64,000 nucleotides of DNA. It comes from Symsagittifera roscoffensis. Its lineage: Eukaryota; Xenacoelomorpha; Acoela; Convolutidae. Position numbers and translations under genes: made by a program. The stretch spans positions 682,001 to 746,000 of the forward strand of contig NW_026970820.1 of assembly GCF_963678635.1 (NCBI RefSeq). Direction: 5' to 3'. The stretch's first letter is position 1. Each line of letters begins with the position of its first letter. Positions 23,047 through 35,048 of this stretch are shown piece after piece. The notes beneath the pieces were generated by a model. The model did not search any database, was not told the origin of the DNA, and saw only the letters and a list, made by a program, of their open reading frames with translations.

Positions 23047-25347
23047 AGGAAATTGTTTCGCCCCACCCACCCGACCAATATCATTTACCCACCCACCTGA
23101 TCAGTCAGGCCACGACTACCATTTTTCGATTTGATCGAGTAACGAAAAGCTGTTTAACATTCTCCATCACCTTAAAAATGAAGGAGCAGGTTTTTACTTA
23201 GCCAACTATCCTTTTGGGGGTAAAAAGGGTTTGATTTTTGATGCGTCTTTGCCCGAAAACCTCATCAAAAAGAATAATTTACCCGGCTTTTCTAGTATTT
23301 GCTGACCACATTTTCGATCTGTCTCTGGCCACGACGTCGTTTAGTTAATGTTCTTCCCCGACATTTTTTTCTATAATCGTATATTTTTACGAATAAAAGA
23401 GATTGCCAATACATCAGCGCTGTCCAAAACAGATTAGGAAATTGAACAACTTTAGTTATTTTTTTTTTTGATCGTCGTAACGGATGCTCCCCACATGGGA
23501 CCACAGGGGTCCCAGGGAGCATCCCAAAAGGATTAAAGCAAAAGTTCAACAATTATTTACCCGTCAATTTGGGTCACTCTTGCGGTTCAACAATCTGTAT
23601 TTTTTAAAAATGATTCCAAGAACAGTTCAGGGCTGCATGCAAAAAATAAGAACATTCTCACGCATCGGAATTAGGAAATTACTAATTATTTTTTTTAAAT
23701 TCTCATTATTTGTAGTAGCTTTATAAGATCCAAAATGAAAAACTAAAAAATCAACAATTTTTAACTATTTTTGAAATTAAAACATTCTGTATCTACTAAA
23801 TCGACAATGGCAAGCTCAAATACACCATCAAAAATCATTTTTTTTTTCACTTTTAAAAACTTAAATTTTTTTGAGAAAAAAAAAGTTGAGTCAGAAACGG
23901 GAAAAATCATATTTTTTCAAAATGTCAAAAAAATTGTTCCATTTAAACTTATTCAGTAGGCCATACGTTGGGAACCTGTTCAGAATGTTTTACATAATCA
24001 ATGCAGCAAAATTTACCCATTTTGAGAAAAGTGCAAAAAACGCCTTTTTGGTTAACTGAAAAAAGTGGAAAAAAGGGGAAAAGGGGTCTTCAAAATGAAA
24101 CCATCCAAAAGTGGCATTAACTAACTGCCATTATTTTGTGAATTCAGACCCGCATGCAAAAATTTACGAAAATCCTACGTGAAGTTTTTCAGAACAGATT
24201 AGTTTCTCCGGATTTTTGGTAGTACTGATTTCTTTACTGTACTTATAATTAAAGTCAAATCAAAAAGTCGTAAAAACTACAATTTTTAATCAATTTTGAC
24301 AAATAAATGATCAAAACCCACTAAATTGGCTATGGCAAGTCCGAATCTACCATCAGAAACCATTTTTTCCCATTTCTGAAAATTTTCATTTTTTAAAAAA
24401 TAAATGTTGAGTCACAAACGGGAAAAATCATATTTTTTCAAAAAGTCAAAAATAATTCCTCCATTTAAACTAAATCATCAGGCCACACGTTAGGAACCTG
24501 TTCAGAATGGTTTCCATGATCAAAGCAGCAAAAGTCACCCATTTTGAGAAAAGTCGAAAAAACACCTTTTTAGTTAACTCAAAAAAGTGGAAAAAGTGGG
24601 GAAAGGGGTCTTCAAAATGAAACCATCCAAAAGTGGCATTAACAAACTGCCATTATTTTCTAATTTCAGACCTGCATGCAAAAAATTACGAAAATCCTAC
24701 CTGAAGTTTTTGAGAACAGATTAGTTTCTCGGGAATTTTGGTAGTACTATTTTTATTACTATAATTATAATTAAAGTCAAAACTAAAAGTCGTAAAAACT
24801 ACAATTTTTAATCAATTTTGACAAATAAATGGTCAAAACCCACTAAATTGGCTATGGCAAGTTCGAATATACCATCAGAAACCATTTTTTCCCATTTTTG
24901 AAAATTTTCATTTTTTTGAAAATAAATGTTGAGTCACAAAAGGGAAAAATCAAATGTTTTCAAAAAGTCAAAAAAAACTGTTCCAATTAAACTTATTCCT
25001 TAGGCCAAACGTTGGGAACCTGTTCAGAATGGTTTTCATGATCATAGCAGCAAAATTTACCCATTTTGAGAAAAGTCAAAAAAACACCTTTTTAGTTAAC
25101 TCGAAAAAGTGGAAAAAGTGGGAAAAAGGGTCTTCAAAATGAAACCATCCAAAAGTGGCATTAACAAACTGCCATTATTTTCCAAATTCAGACCCGCATG
25201 CAAAAAATTAGGAAATTCTGACGTGCGGTTTAGCAGAACTTGATAGTTTCCTGGCATTAGTAACAACGTAAAAAATTTTTTGCCTTTTGACCGGAAGGGG
25301 CCCCTACCCCTTCCTAATCGCTTTTTGTGCTACACGCGACCATCTAG
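23047..25347 (+). repeat. Unit 11 (family B), twin of unit 20
   Basis: Complete family B unit, 2301 bp, starting AGGAAATTGTTTCGCCCC. Central hairpin 23482-23524. Anchors at 23635, 24152, 24674 and 25196. Terminal hairpin 25293-25314; CTAG 25344-25347. It is near-identical to unit 20, 21.1 kb downstream. Upstream neighbours end in different hairpin types, and downstream neighbours belong to different families (A here, C there). Confidence 0.88.
23635..25196 (+). repeat. Three consecutive ~520-bp modules
   Basis: Intervals between GCATGC anchors are 517, 522 and 522 bp. Each module runs in the same order: anchor; GAGAAC or CAGAAC box; TTTTGGTAGTAC; a TACAATTTTTAA stretch; CTATGGCAAG; TGTTGAGTCA; GAACCTGTTCAGAATG; CCCATTTTGAGAAAAG; phased A-tracts; then a TGGCA/TGCCA dyad just before the next anchor. 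This is a higher-order repeat inside the unit. Confidence 0.75.
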
Positions 25348-27561
25348 CACCCTCAAGGTCACGTGACTTAATTTTGTTTTTGGTATTTTCTGAAACCAAA
25401 ACAATAAGGTCATGCGCCAATATCATGGCCTCAAGCAAAGACGTCGGACTCTACGCATTCACATTAGCCTTGCGCCATTCGGGCGCAAATGCCAATGCTC
25501 AATTAATTTTGCCAGGTGAAAATTTTTCAAAGGAAAATTCTGATAAATTTTAACTGAAACTACCACCAAAAAAACCAAAGATATCAAAGTGTGAAACAAT
25601 CAAGTTTTTGCTAATACCGGGCATGCAGTGAGACTGATTTTGGCGAAAATAAAATAGAAAATGTAGAAAATGGAAAGAAAAAAATTGTTCAAAATAAGAA
25701 CGCAACATCAAAAACTTATTTGATCTCCGCTCAATTCATAATTCAGATCAGGCTGATTTCAGGTTTTAAGCGTAGAATTTACGGTTACGGCTGCTCCCTC
25801 TACAGGTCCCAGAGGGACCGAGTGAGCATCCTACCTCGATCCAGGATAACGGATAGTTGTTTTAAATTTTTCACAAAATATTTTTTCACTAATGCTTGTT
25901 TTCAATTCCTCATGCGAAGCTGTATAAATTTTAAAAAATTGATTTTTTTAATCAATGCTTCCAAGAACAACTGATGTTAGGCGCTTACAAATGCGGTTGG
26001 TGAAAACTAGTTAGGGATAATGATGAGAAAAATTGTAAGTTTTCAAATGAATTTAAAAACTGTTTTTTTTCTTTTTTTCTTTTGTAAATCGGGAGAAATG
26101 AATCAGTTTTTTTTTAAGTTTTCCTCGCACCACCCACTGTTCCTAAGAAATGAAGATTCCTGCTCTAGCCGTTTATAACACTTTGGCAGAAAAAACATCA
26201 ATATGATGTAAAATGTTTTAAAAAAGAGAAAAAGTTAAAAATTATGTTTTTTTTTTAAAAAATCAAAAAATTGTAATTTTCAAAATTGAAAAAAAGTAAA
26301 AATTAAATGCATATTACAATTCACCGTACCCAACTTAGTGGGTATAGCATTTTAAATTACCAAAAAATGTTGAAAATTGTAGATTTTATGAAGTTTTCAT
26401 TTTGGCTATTTTTCCTTGTCGCCTCCACTTAAGGCACCTTTGAGCCAACTTGAGAAACTGGAACCTAAACAAGCTATACAGATAGTCTGAATGAGCCATT
26501 TTCAGCGTGATAACACGCCTGGAAGAAAACAAAAATCCAGAAAAGAAAGAAAATTTTGAACTTTAACCTTTTTTCTTCTTCAAATGGCGATACTTAGAAT
26601 AATTTTTCAGCTGAAAAGTTCAAAAAAAATCAAAAAATTCAAATTTTGAAAAAAATTTAAAAAAATCTCATCAGTCTGTTTATTGGAGTCTTCGAGGTTT
26701 TGGGAGATCTTATCTGGCGGCTAACAACAAAAGGATCACTTATTATAAAAATTTGAGAAAGGTCAAAAAAACATGTTTTTTCGATTTTTTTGACAGAATT
26801 CCGAAAGCAATATCTTGGCTAAAAACAAAAATGAGGGCCTAAAATTAGTACAAACAGTACTCCCACATAAAGTACATTAGGTTGGAAACAAAAAATTGAA
26901 TCTGACTCAAAAATCGTTTTTTCACTTTATTTCTGAACAAAAAATTGTAAAAAAATCAAAAATTAAAAAATTTTTTGAAAAAAACGATTGTTTTGAAAAA
27001 GTGCTAAATTTTAGCTGAAACTTTTCATTTTAGCTAAGAAAGCCAGAGCAATGTTCTTTAAGCTCAAATAATTTAATTAGGCAAATTCTTTTCAAGTTTT
27101 TTCGTTAAAGGCTTTTATTTTGAAAAAGTATTCAAAAATGGGTAAAAAAAAGTCAAAAAAATTAATTTTCTCAGATTGAAAAACCTCCACTGCCATGATG
27201 ATTAGTTCGTTCGATAGGACTACTGAGATCAATTTAGACGTATTTTTATAAGTATATCAAAATTTTTATTTATTTTCGAGAATTAAGCAAAATAAAAACT
27301 TTTCCCAAATTGGGCAAAAAGCCCAAATTAGCCCAAACACCTGTTAAAAATTGTTGGGTCAAAAAGTCACAAAAGGAAACCCCTATTCGTTTGACATTTT
27401 AGGGCCGCATGCAAAAAATTAGACCAATCTAACCTGACAATTTCGAGAATCGACTTTTTTGCAAAATTTCTCTATAGTCCATTTGAGGGATATTACTTGT
27501 ACCGGTGGGGGCCCCTACCCCACCTCAAAAAATTTTGTAATGCTGGAACGCGGCCACCTAG
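25348..27561 (+). repeat. Unit 12 (family A)
   Basis: Isolated family A unit between a B and a C unit, 2214 bp, starting CACCCTCAAGGTCACGTG with the ACAATAAGG sub-variant. Central hairpin 25789-25831; terminal hairpin 27504-27524 (long loop); CTAG 27558-27561. From about 25860 it follows unit 2 closely to the end, while the first 500 bp do not, so it looks mosaic. Confidence 0.85.
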
Positions 27562-27572
27562 AGGTTACTCTT

Positions 27573-27613
27573 TCGCCCCACCCACCCGACCTAAGCCTTT
27601 ACCCACCCACCTG
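27573..27613 (-). other. C-rich unit start; possible G-quadruplex on minus strand
   Basis: On the plus strand CCCCACCCACCC is followed after about 14 bases by CCCACCCACC. Read on the minus strand this gives five runs of three or more G within about 40 bases, four being enough for a quadruplex with one long loop, or an i-motif on the plus strand. The paired-block form recurs 15-60 bp after the junction in family C units and in family B units 11, 20, 22 and 24. Units 9 and 10 and family D keep only the first block. Confidence 0.5.
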
Positions 27614-28037
27614 ATCAGTCAGTGCGCCTTCACGTCTTCTTTTGAAAATTGATTCATTCCGTAGCTGGAATTGATTAATGGTTTTCCCTAATACATGAAA
27701 CTTTGACAGACAGATATCCAACTATTTGATAGAGCATTTTTCGAATCACTTCTTCAAATAGATTTTCAAAAAAAACCTAAAAAAAATCATGCGCTTTTAT
27801 TACATATGTCATCGAAGCAAAAAGAGTACCGTGTTGGTTCCATAAATGGCTCCCAGTACCCACAATGCTAAGATGCAGGAAAAATACCTTTCTATTAAAT
27901 TTGAGATACAATGTCTCATGAAGGAAATGGAAACGCTATCCTAGGGTGCAGGTTTTCTGAAAAAATGGTATCAGCTGAAACATAACAGCACAACATAGCG
28001 GCTGCTCTCTATTTCTCTGCTCTTTATTCGAGGTCCC

Positions 28038-28079
28038 GGATGCCCCTACCTGGGACCACAAGGGTCCCAGGGCGCATCC
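28038..28079. other. Central hairpin, family C form
   Basis: Outer stem GGATGC/GCATCC (6 bp). The inner stem CCTGGGACC/GGTCCCAGG (9 bp) encloses the loop ACAAG. Against family B the 5' arm has lost a T and the 3' arm has C for A, giving a bulge rather than a broken stem. Units 15, 16, 17, 19 and 21 share this form; unit 25 has A at the bulge. Confidence 0.75.
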
Positions 28080-30067
28080 TATAGGGATTAAAGCATCAAA
28101 CGTACAATCATGAAATGAGAAATTCTAATCACTTATTACAATGTTCCATATTTCATTTTGCTCAGCAATCAGTAAACTGTTGTATTTTTAACTTGAAGAG
28201 CCTATTATATTATCAAACAAAATTTTTCGATAAAAATTACATTTTCTTTTAGTTTTTCAAACAATATTTTACAATTTGAAACAAAAAGAAACCTTGCATT
28301 TCTTTGCAGTAACTAAGTCAGTGCACTGTAGCTACACTAGTGAATGTAAAACATAGTTAAAAAAACGGACAACTGAATCTGGTTTTTTAAATTTAATGTT
28401 TTTTGTTCGGCTTTTAAATAGGATCACGTCAATTAATAATTGAAATTGAGCAAAGACAAGAATATAACACTCGCAATTTTTGTTCAATATTGACTAGAAA
28501 AATGATCAAACCACTCTATATTGCCTATGGCAAGCTCAAAACATCCATCAAAAACCACTTTTGTTCACTTTTAAAATTGAATTATTTTTCGACCAAAAAA
28601 AGTTAGAGATGAAATTGAAAAAAAAACGAAAATTTACTTAATTTGAAAAAATTGGTGTCAAACTGCCTTATCCATAGAAACACTTTCTATGAACCTATTC
28701 AGAAAGGTTTTGTTGAGCAATGCCGAAAAAATTACCCCTTTTGAGAAAAATTCAAAAAACACATTTTTGGTTAACTCAAAAAAGTGGAAAAAGTGGGAAA
28801 AGCGGTCTTCAAAACGAAACCATCCAAAAGTTGCATTAACTAACTGCCATTATTTTTAAAATTCAGACCCGCATGCAAAAAATAACGAAAATCCTACGGG
28901 AACTTTTTGAGAACAGATTAGTTTCTCCGGAATTTTGGTAGTACTGTTTTTATTACTATAATTATAATTAAAGTCAAATCTAAAAGTCGTAAAAACTACA
29001 ATTTTTAATCAATTTTGACAAATAAATGATCAAAACCCACTAAATTGGCTATGGCAAGTTCGAATATACCATCAGAAACCATTTTTTCCCACTTTTGAAA
29101 TTTTTCATTTTTTGAAAATTTATGTTGAGTCACAAACGGGAAAAACCATATTTTTTCAAAATGTCAAAAACAGTTGTTCTTTTCAAGTTAGTTCATAAGG
29201 TCACATGTTATGAACCTGTTCAGAATGGTTCTCATGTTCAAAGCCATACAAATTACCCATTTTGAGAAAAATTCAAAAAACACCTTTTTGGTTAACTCAA
29301 AAAAGTGGAAAAAGTGGAGAAAGGTGTCTTCAAAACGAAACCATCCAAAAGTGGCATTAACTAACTGCCATTTTTTTGTAAATTCAGACCCGCATGCAAA
29401 AATTTACGCAAATCCTACGTGAAGTTTTTGAGAACAGATTAGTTTCTCGGGAATTTTGGTAGTACTATTTTTATTACTATAATAATAATTAAAGTCAAAA
29501 CTAAAAGTGGTAAAAACTACAATTTTTAATCAATTTTGACAAATTAATGATCAAAACCCACTAAATTGGCTATGGCAAGTTCGAATGTACCATCAGAAAC
29601 CGTTTTTTCCCATTTTTGAAAATTTTCATTTTTTTTTGAAATTAAATGTTGAGTCACAAACGGGAAAAAACAAATTTTTTCAAAAAGTCAAAAAAAAATA
29701 TTCCATTTAAACTAATTCATCAGGCTACACGTTAGGAACCCGTTCAGAATGGTTTTCATGATCAAAGCAGCAAAAGTCACCCATTTTGAGAAAAGTCGAA
29801 AAAACACCTTTTTAGTTAACTCAAAAAAGTGGAAAAAGTGGGAAAAGGGGTCTTCAAAATGAAACCATCCAAAAATGGCATTAACAAACTGCCATTATTT
29901 TCCAAATTCAGACCCGCATGCAAAAAATTAGGAAATTCTGACGTGCGGTTTAGCAGAACTCGATAGTTACTAGGAAAATTTACCACTGTAAAAAATTTAT
30001 TGCCTTTTGACCGGAAGGGGCCCCTACCCCTTCCTAATTGCTTTTTTTGCTACACGCGACCATCTAG

Positions 30068-32544
30068 ATCTTTCAGGTCTGCGTCCCACCCGCCCTCCGT
30101 GACTAATCTTGCTTCCGAGAATGATCATTTGTTTCACCTTTACCCCATCTCAGGTCAGTTACTCTTGAAAAAAGTCCTACTTGAAACGTTCGGATTCACT
30201 TTGCCCCCTACGGGCGCAATGGTGAAGCCCATTTTTTCTTCTCACTGAACTTCTTCTCCGAACAGTTCACATAAAACATTACTATGGTTTTATCTGAAAT
30301 TTGCCGTGTCCAGCTGCGACTCCTACTTTTTTCACGTCACTGGTGTTCCAACAACAGGACCACATGAGATTCCCCATTCAGATACTGTCTCAATTTTGAA
30401 AATTCTGATTTTATTTTTTTTGCCGTTTTTCGGAAAATAAACTAATTACTTCATTCGAATTAAAAAAAAAACGAAAAACTCTTAAAGATAGCAAGACATT
30501 ATTGTGACTGTCGTCTATATCTGTTCTCTTTGTTGGAGGTCAATGATGCTCCCTAAGTGGGACCACAAGGGTCCCAGGGAGCATCAGTAAATGTTTTGGA
30601 TAGTATGCCATTTTTGATTAAGACAAAATCTTTGGCCAATTGTGTTTTTTTTCACAGTCCCTTATCCACTGCAAATGTAAAGACTAATTTTTGTTTGAAG
30701 TTTTAAAAAATAATAATAACCTTTTCATTTGTGATGACTCGTATCACTCATAAATCAATGGAAGACTCTGACTAACCTTCTCAAGCATGGAAATACATCA
30801 AAAAGAAAAAACGATTCTGGTTATTTCAGACTGCTTTTTTTGTTAAATTTCAGATAGATTTTGAAAACTCTTTCTTTAAATTGTATGTCTGCCGAAAAAG
30901 AACAAAAATTACAAACTGAAACCATTTTGGTTAAATTAAGGCTCTTCACCCACCAAACTCAAAATTGCGAAGCTGAAACGAACAATCGACAGCCCATTTT
31001 ATAAGTTTCGTTTTATTTTTTCAAAACATGTGTCATATATTTTCAAAAGCAATTTATTAAAGTTTCATTTTTTACCAGAAAAGTAAGTCCGAAAAAAAAA
31101 CAGATTTTTAAATACTGTCAAAAAAAAGGTGGCAACTAGTTTTACCAATGGAATCATAGTATATGATTAAGTTCAAAATAGTTTTCATTACCATTGACTA
31201 GACGCTTACTCAATTTGAGAAATGTCGTTAATAACTTTTTTGGAAACATAAAAAACGGATAATGGAAAAGTTTTCCTCTAACTTATAGAAAAGAATTTTA
31301 TGAGAAAAACCATTACTAATATCACGTGTAAATTACGAGAGTAGATTCAGGCCACATGCAAAATTTCAGCAGAAGCACTCAAGCAATTTTGAGAACGAAA
31401 CAATTGTTCCAGAAATTGACAAAGTAGTATATACACCAATTTTACCATAAATCGTCAAACTAAAAAAATCGCAAAAACTACAAATTTTATCCAATTTTGA
31501 CTTTTAAATACTCTATACCGACTAAATTGACTATGGTAAGCTCGAATCAACCATCAAAAACCATTTTTAATCGTTCTGAATTTTTTAAGTTTTTTTCCAT
31601 CAAAAAGTTGAGTCAGAAATGGGAAAAAGGTTTTTTTTTCAGAAAAACGGAAAAAGTTGTTCAAAATCAACTAGAAATATAAGCCATTATTTTTGAACCT
31701 GCTCAGAATGGTTCTGGTGACCGAAGCCGTAAAAAGTACCCAATTCGAGGAAATTCGAAAAAACTCTTTTTTCAGCACTTTGAAAAAGTGGAAAAATGTA
31801 AAAAATAGTCTTCAAACAAATAGGATGAAAAAGTGATCAGTAAAAGCATCGATGCCGTGTCAAATGAGGATTGCATGCCAATTTTTGAAACAATCCAACG
31901 GGTTTTTTTTAAGAACGAAACCATTTTTTGACAATTTTAGTAGTAGTATTTACACTAATTAGTACCATATATGGTCAAAATTCAAAAATACAAAAAACTA
32001 CAATTTTCATCCAATTTTGACCTTCAAATACTCTATACCCACTAAATTGACTATCGGGAGCCCGAATCAACCATCAAAAACCACTTTTAATCACTTTCAA
32101 ATTTTTTTTATTTTTTAAATCAAAATGTTGAGTCAGAAATAGGAAAAAACAATTTTTTTCAAAAAGTCAAGAAAAGTTGTCCCAATTGAATAAACTCACT
32201 AAGCCACACTCTATGAACCTGTTCAGATTGGTTTTCATGACCAAAGCCGTAAAAAGTACCCAATTTGAGAAACTTCGAAAAATCACCTTTTAGTTAACTC
32301 AAAAAAGTGGAAAAATCGGGTAAAATGGGCTTCAAACCGATAGGATCGAAAAGTGACCTTTATAAGATATGATTGCCGTGTCAAATTAGGGCCGCATGCA
32401 AAAAATTAGAAAAATTCAACGAAACGTTTTTGAGAACTCGACAAATTTGGTCGTTTTGTTAAAGGTTAAATTTTAGAAATTTTTTGTCCGGAAGGGGCCC
32501 CTTCCCCTTCCTAAATGCTTTTTATGCTACACGCGACCATCTAG
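30068..32544 (+). repeat. Unit 14 (family D), twin of unit 1
   Basis: Complete family D unit, 2477 bp, matching unit 1 from its first base. The central hairpin is at 30545-30585. Terminal hairpin 32490-32511 has the loop CCCCTT instead of CCCCTA; CTAG 32541-32544. Here it follows a family C unit and precedes a family C unit; unit 1 is flanked by family A units on both sides. The last part before the hairpin matches unit 23 rather than unit 1. Confidence 0.88.
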
Positions 32545-35048
32545 AGGAAATTGTTTCGCCCCACCCACCCGACCTAAGCCTTTACCCACCCACCTGATCA
32601 GTCAGGCCGCTTCCACGTCGTCTTTTTAAATTTGATTAATTCCGTAGCTGGAATCGATTAATGGTATTGCCTAAGAAATAAAAGATTGACAGACACGACT
32701 GTTTGATAGAGACTTTTTCGGATCTTTTTTTCTAATACATTTTCAAAATTATTTCCTGAAAATAATCATGCGCCTTCATCACATATGTCATCGAAGCAAA
32801 TAGAGTATCGTGTTGCTTCCATAAATGTATCCCAGTATCCACAATGCTAAGAAGCAGGAAAACTAAAATACCTTTCTATTAAATTTGAGATTCAATGTCT
32901 CCTGAAGGAAAAGAAAACGCTCTCCTAGGGTGCAAGTTTTCCGCAAAAACTGTATAAGCTGAAACATAACAGCACAACATATCGGCTGCTCTCTATTTCT
33001 CTGCTCTTTATTCGAGGTCCCGGATGCCCCTACCTGGGACCACAAGGGTCCCAGGGCGCATCCTATAGGGATTGAAGCATCAAACGTACAATCATGAAAT
33101 GAGAAATTCTAATCACTTATTACAATTTTCCATATTTCATTTTGCTCAGCAATCAATAAACTGTTGTATTTTTAACTTGAAGAGCCTGTTATATTATCAA
33201 ACAAAATTTTTCGATAAAAATTACATTTTCTTTTAGTTTTTCAAACAATATTTTACAATTTGAAACAAAAAGAAAACCCTGAATTTCTTTGCAGTAACTA
33301 AGTCAATGCACTGTAGCTACACTAGTGAATGTAAAACATAGTTAAAAAAACGGACAACTGAATCTGGTTTTTTAAATTTAATGTTTTTTTGTTTGGCTTT
33401 TAAATAGGATCACGTCAATTAATAATTGAAATTGAGCAAACAAGAATATAACACTCGCAATTTTTGTTCAAAATTGACTAGAAAAATGATCAAACCACTC
33501 TATATTGCCTATGGCAAGCTCAAAACATCCATCAAAAACCACTTTTGTTCACTTTTAAAATTGAATTTTTTTTCGACCAAAAAAAGTTAGAGATGAAATT
33601 GAAAAAAAACGAAAATTTACCTAATTTGAAAAAATTCGTGTCAAATTGCCTTATCCATAGAAACACTTTCTATGAACCTATTCAGAAAGGTTTTGTTGAG
33701 CAATGCCGAAAAAATTGCCCCTTTTGAGAAAAATTCAAAAAACACATTTTTGGTTAACTCAAAAAAGTAGAAAAAGTGGGAAAAGGGGTCTTCAAAATGA
33801 AACCATCCAAAAGTGGCATTAACTAACTGCCATTTTTTTGTGAATTCAGACCCGCATACAAAAAATTACGAAGATCCTACGTGAAGTTTTTGAGAACAGA
33901 TTAGTTTCTTCGGAATTTTGGTAGTACTAATTTCATTACTGTACTTATAATTAAAGTCAAATCAAAAAGTCGTAAAAACTACAATTTTTAATCAATTTTG
34001 ACAAATAAATAATCAAAACCCACTAAATTGGCTATAGCAAGTTCGATTCTACCATCAGAAACCATTTTTTCCCATTTCTGAAAATTTTCATTTTTTAAAA
34101 AATAAATGTTGAGTCACAAACGGGAAAAATCAAACTTTTTCAAAAATTCAAAAAAATTGATCCATTTAAACTAATTCATCAGGCAACACGTTAGGAACCT
34201 GTTCAGAATGGTTTCCATGATCAAAGCAGCAAATGTCACCCATTTTGAGAAAAGTCGAAAAAACACCTTTTTAGTTAACTCAAAAAAGTGGAAAAAGTGG
34301 AGAAAGGGGTCTTCAAAACGAAACCATCCAAAAGTGGCATTAACTAACTGCCATTTTTTTGTGAATTCAGACCCGCATGCAAAAATTTACGAAAATCCTA
34401 CGTGAAGTTTTTGAGAACAGATTAGTTTCTCGGGAATTTTGGTAGTACTATTTTTATTACTATAATTATAATTAAAGTCAAAACTAAAAGTCGTAAAAAC
34501 TACAATTTTTAATCAATTTTGACAAATTAAAGATCAAAACGCACTAAATTGGCTATGGCAAGTTCGAATGTACCATCAGAAACCATTTTTTCCCATTTTT
34601 GAAAATTTTCATTTTTTTGAAATTAAATGTTGAGTCACAAACGGGAAAAAACAAATTTTTTCAAAAAGTCAAAAAAAATTGTTCCATTTAAACTTATCCA
34701 TTAGGTCACACGTTGGGAACTTGTTCAGAATGGTTTTCATGATCATAGCAGCAAAATTTACCCATTTTGAGAAAAGTCAAAAAAACACCTTTTTAGTTAA
34801 CTCAAAAAAGTGGAAAAAGTGGGAAAAAGGGTCTTCAAAATGAAACCATCCAAAAGTGGCATTAACAAACTGCCATTATTTTCTAAATTCAGACCCGCAT
34901 GCAAAAAATTAGGAAATTCTGACGTGCGGTTTTGCAGAAGTCGATAGTTTCTGGGCATTAGTAACAACGTAAAAAATTTTTTGCTTTTTGACCGGAAGGG
35001 GCCCCTACCCCTTCCTAATTTCTTTTTGTGCTACACGCGACCATCTAG
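32545..35048 (+). repeat. Unit 15 (family C)
   Basis: Complete family C unit, 2504 bp, starting AGGAAATTGTTTCGCCCC. Central hairpin 33022-33063. Anchors at 33854 (GCATAC variant), 34375 and 34897. Terminal hairpin 34994-35015; CTAG 35045-35048. No gene seen; the 60-codon frames on both strands are repeat-derived. Confidence 0.85.

Larger units (their letters stand above)
27562..30067 (+). repeat. Unit 13 (family C)
   Basis: Complete family C unit, 2506 bp, starting AGGTTACTCTTTCGCCCC. Two C-rich blocks lie in the first 60 bases. Central hairpin 28038-28079. Anchors at 28871, 29392 and 29916 (521 and 524 bp apart). A GTGCAC, GTAGCTAC and CACTAGTG palindrome cluster lies near 28320. Terminal hairpin 30013-30034; CTAG 30064-30067. 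Unit 19 is a near-copy except for the first bases and an internal patch. Confidence 0.85.

Noticed and set aside
24330-24350. Pol III B-box-like GTTCGAATC in modules
   Set aside because: The word matches, but it varies among modules (GTCCGAATC, GCTCAAAT) and there is no A box at suitable distance.
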